In this document: positions 33,503-36,012 of the stretch, one piece after another
Layout of the letters: each line of letters starts with the position of its first letter
Position numbering within the stretch: the stretch's first letter is position 1
NCBI GenBank assembly: GCA_018698135.1
Contig: JABINZ010000195.1
Location: 1 to 36,012, forward strand
Length of the DNA: 36,012 nucleotides
Source of the DNA: Bacteroidota bacterium
GTDB taxonomy: Bacteria > Bacteroidota > Bacteroidia > CAILMK01 > JAAYUY01
Direction of reading: 5' to 3'
Position numbers and translations under genes: made by a program
The notes under the pieces: generated by a model
Seen by the model: the letters and a program-made list of their open reading frames with translations, nothing else
Told to the model about the DNA's origin: nothing
Databases searched by the model: none

Positions 33503-35407
33503 TTGATATATGTCCTCGGTTTTGTCTGGGTATTATTTGCATCCGATTACTTTGCAAAATTCTTTCAAAAAATTCGTTTACCACTAATTACCGGTTTTTT
33601 GGTTACAGGAATTATCAGTGGACCACATGTATTGAACCTGATTGAGGAAGATGCAATTAATAAGCTCGGTTTTATTAATGATATCGCACTTGCATTCATT
33701 GCATTTGCAGCGGGTGCTGAGTTATATTTAAAGGAATTACGAAGCCGATTTAAAAGCATAGTTTGGAATACAATTGGGCAGCTTTTTGTCACTTTTTTTG
33801 CCGCCTCCACAGCTATTTACTTCCTGGCTGAATTCATTCCGTTTATGCAAAATATGACAACAGGATACAAAATTGCGGTTGCTATATTAGGTGCCACTAT
33901 TTTTATCGCACGATCTCCATCATCCGCTATTGCTGTTATAAGTGAAATGCGTGCTAAAGGTCCGTTTACCCAAACAGCAATGGGAGTAACAGTGGTAATA
34001 GATGTATTAGTTATTGTACTATTTACAATATGTTTTTCCATAGCCGTTCAAATAGTATCCGGAGTTGATTTTAACCTAAGTTCAATTGTAATTTTATTAT
34101 TAGAACTACTGCTTGCTTTGTGTTTAGGATATGTACTTGGCAAATTAATTTCAGGAATCCTTTCTTTATCTTTAAGCCTTATCCTAAGAACCGTAATTAT
34201 TCTGGTTACAGGATACGGAACATTCATTTTTACGCATTTAATAAGAGATATTAGTCCCACCTACTTACAATTTGAATTACACATTGAACCTTTGCTTATA
34301 TGTATTGTTGCAAGCTTTTTAGTAACTAATTACAGTAAGTACCGACATGAATTTCAGAAAATTTTACATGATTCAGGCCCCATGATCTATGTAGCTTTTT
34401 TTACGCTTGTTGGAGCCATGTTGTCACTTGATATCTTAGCGAAGGTTTGGATAATTGCTTTAGTGTTATTTGCTGTAAGGTTAATTACCTTAATAATAGG
34501 TGCTTACATCGGTGGAATCATGGCAGGTGATCCTCCAATTTATAAACGCATTGGCTGGATGCCCTATGTAACACAGGCAGGAATTGGGCTGGGTCTTGCT
34601 ACAGAAATTGCTGGTGAATTTAATGGTTGGGGAGCCGAATTTGCTACAATAATTATGGCAGTAATTGTATTGAACCAGTTTGTTGGCCCCCCTCTATTTA
34701 AATGGGTAATTTCTTATATTGGCGAAGCCCATATAAGGGCTGAAACACCCGTATTTGATGGTGAACGAGATGTAATAATATTTGGACTGGATGACCAATC
34801 TCTTGCACTGGCAAGACAACTCAAAAGTCATAATTGGGGGGTTAAAATAGCCTCATTAAGAAAAAGTGATGATGTTAATAATATTTCAGATGTTTATGTT
34901 GAGTTTATTAATGAATTAAATCTGAATGCAATAAAAACACTGGAAACCGATAAAGCAGAAGCGATAGTGTTGATGCTTTCTGATGAAGAAAATTTTAAAA
35001 TTTGCGAACTAGTGTATGAGAATATTGGAACAAAAGAAATAGTTGTGAAGTTAAATGACAGATCATTCTTTAATCAATTTCATGAAATGGGAGCTTTAAT
35101 TGTTGAACCTGCAACAGCAATGGTTGGTTTACTAGATCATTTTGTACGTGCACCTCTTGCGACTTCTATGATTCTGGGGATGGATGAGAAACATGATACT
35201 GAAGATATTGAAATACTTGATAAAGACTATCATGGTATTTCATTACGCGATTTAAAATTGCCGGTTGATGTTCTAATACTTTCAGTAAACCATAACGGAC
35301 ATATCGTAGTAACCCATGGTTATACCCGACTTAGATTAGGTGATATTATCACAGTTGTTGGATCACCTGAAAGCATTGAAGAATTGAGGTTGAAATTTGA
35401 GGTTTAG
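33503..35407 (+). CDS. CPA2-type cation/proton antiporter with C-terminal RCK domains
   Basis: This 634-residue protein has about 12 membrane helices forming a Na+/H+ exchanger (KefB/CPA2) domain (~1-410), an RCK_N-like domain (~420-545) and an RCK_C/TrkA-C domain (~565-634). The family start (RLPLITGFLVTGIISGP, ~26-42) is near the N terminus, as usual. In the RCK_N domain the nucleotide-binding loop reads IFGLDDQSLALA (426-437) instead of the usual GxGxxG, so NAD(H) binding may be lost or altered. It probably exchanges K+ or Na+ for protons at the inner membrane. Translation starts at TTG 33503; the next in-frame ATG lies well inside the membrane domain. Confidence 0.85.
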   Translation: MIYVLGFVWVLFASDYFAKFFQKIRLPLITGFLVTGIISGPHVLNLIEEDAINKLGFINDIALAFIAFAAGAELYLKELRSRFKSIVWNTIGQLFVTFFAASTAIYFLAEFIPFMQNMTTGYKIAVAILGATIFIARSPSSAIAVISEMRAKGPFTQTAMGVTVVIDVLVIVLFTICFSIAVQIVSGVDFNLSSIVILLLELLLALCLGYVLGKLISGILSLSLSLILRTVIILVTGYGTFIFTHLIRDISPTYLQFELHIEPLLICIVASFLVTNYSKYRHEFQKILHDSGPMIYVAFFTLVGAMLSLDILAKVWIIALVLFAVRLITLIIGAYIGGIMAGDPPIYKRIGWMPYVTQAGIGLGLATEIAGEFNGWGAEFATIIMAVIVLNQFVGPPLFKWVISYIGEAHIRAETPVFDGERDVIIFGLDDQSLALARQLKSHNWGVKIASLRKSDDVNNISDVYVEFINELNLNAIKTLETDKAEAIVLMLSDEENFKICELVYENIGTKEIVVKLNDRSFFNQFHEMGALIVEPATAMVGLLDHFVRAPLATSMILGMDEKHDTEDIEILDKDYHGISLRDLKLPVDVLILSVNHNGHIVVTHGYTRLRLGDIITVVGSPESIEELRLKFEV

Positions 35408-35979
35408 AGTCTTTTCTTATAATGTCAGTGTTGCCTTAAATAGACATAACATTCCAATTATCTGATTTAAACATCAAGATTCGATTTCACTCAATATGTC
35501 TCATACTTGTTGTGTCTTTCGAAATAAATCTGTTTTTCAACAGGCAAGGTACAAATCAGAAGACTTTTTTAAACTGAATAGCAAATGGAAATAGGTCACT
35601 GGTTCTCAGCCCCAAAAACAAAAGCTATCCTATAAATTGAGATTGCTTTTATTATTTTCTTTATACGTCTTTTATTAATTCTAATATCAGGAAGTTTTAT
35701 CAGGCTGTATGTATACTCTTTTTAGGCATATCCCTCGCAAATCATATCCACACATCACATATTAAGTATTTGCAAATATGACTACTCAAGCTCTTTATTG
35801 TCCATATTGATGATATGTAAATAATTAATCATTTATTTAAAATCCAAAAAATAATAAATTGAAGATTATAATTGCACTATTTGCAATAAGTCTCTCAATA
35901 CAAGACCGTTGCATGGTAAATGTGGATAAACACGAGCAAAAAACGAATCCAAGAACCTGTTAATCAGCGCGATAGATTG

Positions 35980-35987
35980 TATATTTG
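35980..35987 (+). promoter_or_regulatory. -7 promoter element at the right edge
   Basis: TATATTTG fully matches TAnnTTTG. An ATG lies only 5 bp downstream (35992), so a transcript from here would be nearly leaderless. No TTG is seen at the ideal -33 distance. Confidence 0.4.
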
Positions 35988-35991
35988 TAGT

Positions 35992-36012
35992 ATGAAATTA
36001 CAAAAAGCCCTA
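35992..36012 (+). CDS. Possible start of a gene cut by the window edge
   Basis: ATG followed by six codons (MKLQKAL) runs off the window. The promoter element just upstream is the only support, so product and reality are uncertain. Confidence 0.3.

Larger units (their letters stand above)
35408..36012. other. Largely gene-free right edge
   Basis: No sizeable coding region appears here. I note a perfect 12-bp palindrome TATTTGCAAATA (35767-35778) and a 34-codon TTG-initiated frame at 35859-35963 with a hydrophobic start but no recognisable features. A clear promoter element follows at 35980-35987. No terminator is seen after the antiporter gene. Confidence 0.4.

Noticed and set aside
35859-35963. 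34-codon TTG-initiated frame with a hydrophobic beginning
   Set aside because: It is short, has no signal-peptidase site or recognisable motif, and no promoter of its own. It could be chance in AT-rich DNA.

Overview
The window looks like a chromosomal segment of an AT-rich Bacteroidota bacterium (Cytophagales/Flavobacteriales/Bacteroidales type; I cannot place it further). The evidence is a complete type IX secretion core (porP-like, gldK, gldL, gldM, gldN), a fused SecDF, DUF4271 and PorP/SprF proteins, and repeated TAnnTTTG-type promoter elements instead of sigma70 -10/-35 boxes. At least five genes appear to begin with TTG. Most of the window is housekeeping DNA. The accessory-looking parts are the left end (1-9 kb) and 30.2-33.5 kb.

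Left end, 0.4-9 kb. A DUF116 cysteine protein (-) diverges from a one-polypeptide DmsB-DmsC electron-transfer protein (+) that has no catalytic subunit in view. Then come a haem-type TonB-dependent receptor (-), a trans-sulfuration-family PLP enzyme (+), a DoxX-like membrane protein (-), and a lone N6-adenine DNA methyltransferase with a MerR-type helix-turn-helix at its N terminus (+).

9-21.8 kb, all on +. A membrane-anchored von Willebrand A protein and a 79-residue hypothetical lead into a TIGR00725/LOG-like protein, RNase HI, RadA, a DUF4271 membrane protein and uroporphyrinogen-III synthase. These run into the type IX secretion block: PorP/SprF-like barrel, GldK lipoprotein, GldL/GldM proton-driven motor and GldN. 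A strong promoter-like element precedes gldK and a bidirectional terminator follows gldN. GldL carries a coiled-coil tail built from repeats of exactly 56 residues.

21.8-25.9 kb, all on -. A bifunctional (p)ppGpp synthetase/hydrolase, a Fur-family regulator without the usual zinc cysteines, and adenylosuccinate synthetase lie head to tail. PurA enzymes are known ppGpp targets.

26.1-30.2 kb, on +. A promoter-like element precedes secDF, which overlaps a secreted cyclophilin by 4 bp. tRNA-Val(GAC) follows 13 bp later and a strong intrinsic terminator closes what looks like one unit.

30.2-36 kb. A zinc-ribbon methyltransferase overlaps a TruC-like pseudouridine synthase through TTGA. Next are a DUF3365 haem-c lipoprotein, an N-terminally incomplete EthD-family gene, and a gene-poor stretch with an attC-like imperfect palindrome, a matching inverted repeat and a doubtful minus-strand ORF. 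A CPA2 cation/proton antiporter with RCK domains follows. The last 600 bp are nearly empty, but a promoter element and a possible gene start lie at the right edge.

No CRISPR array, transposase, rRNA or complete defence island was seen. The best leads for something undescribed are the MerR-HTH methyltransferase fusion, the 56-residue GldL repeats, the orphan DmsBC/DUF116 pair and the cassette-like repeats at 32.9-33.2 kb.
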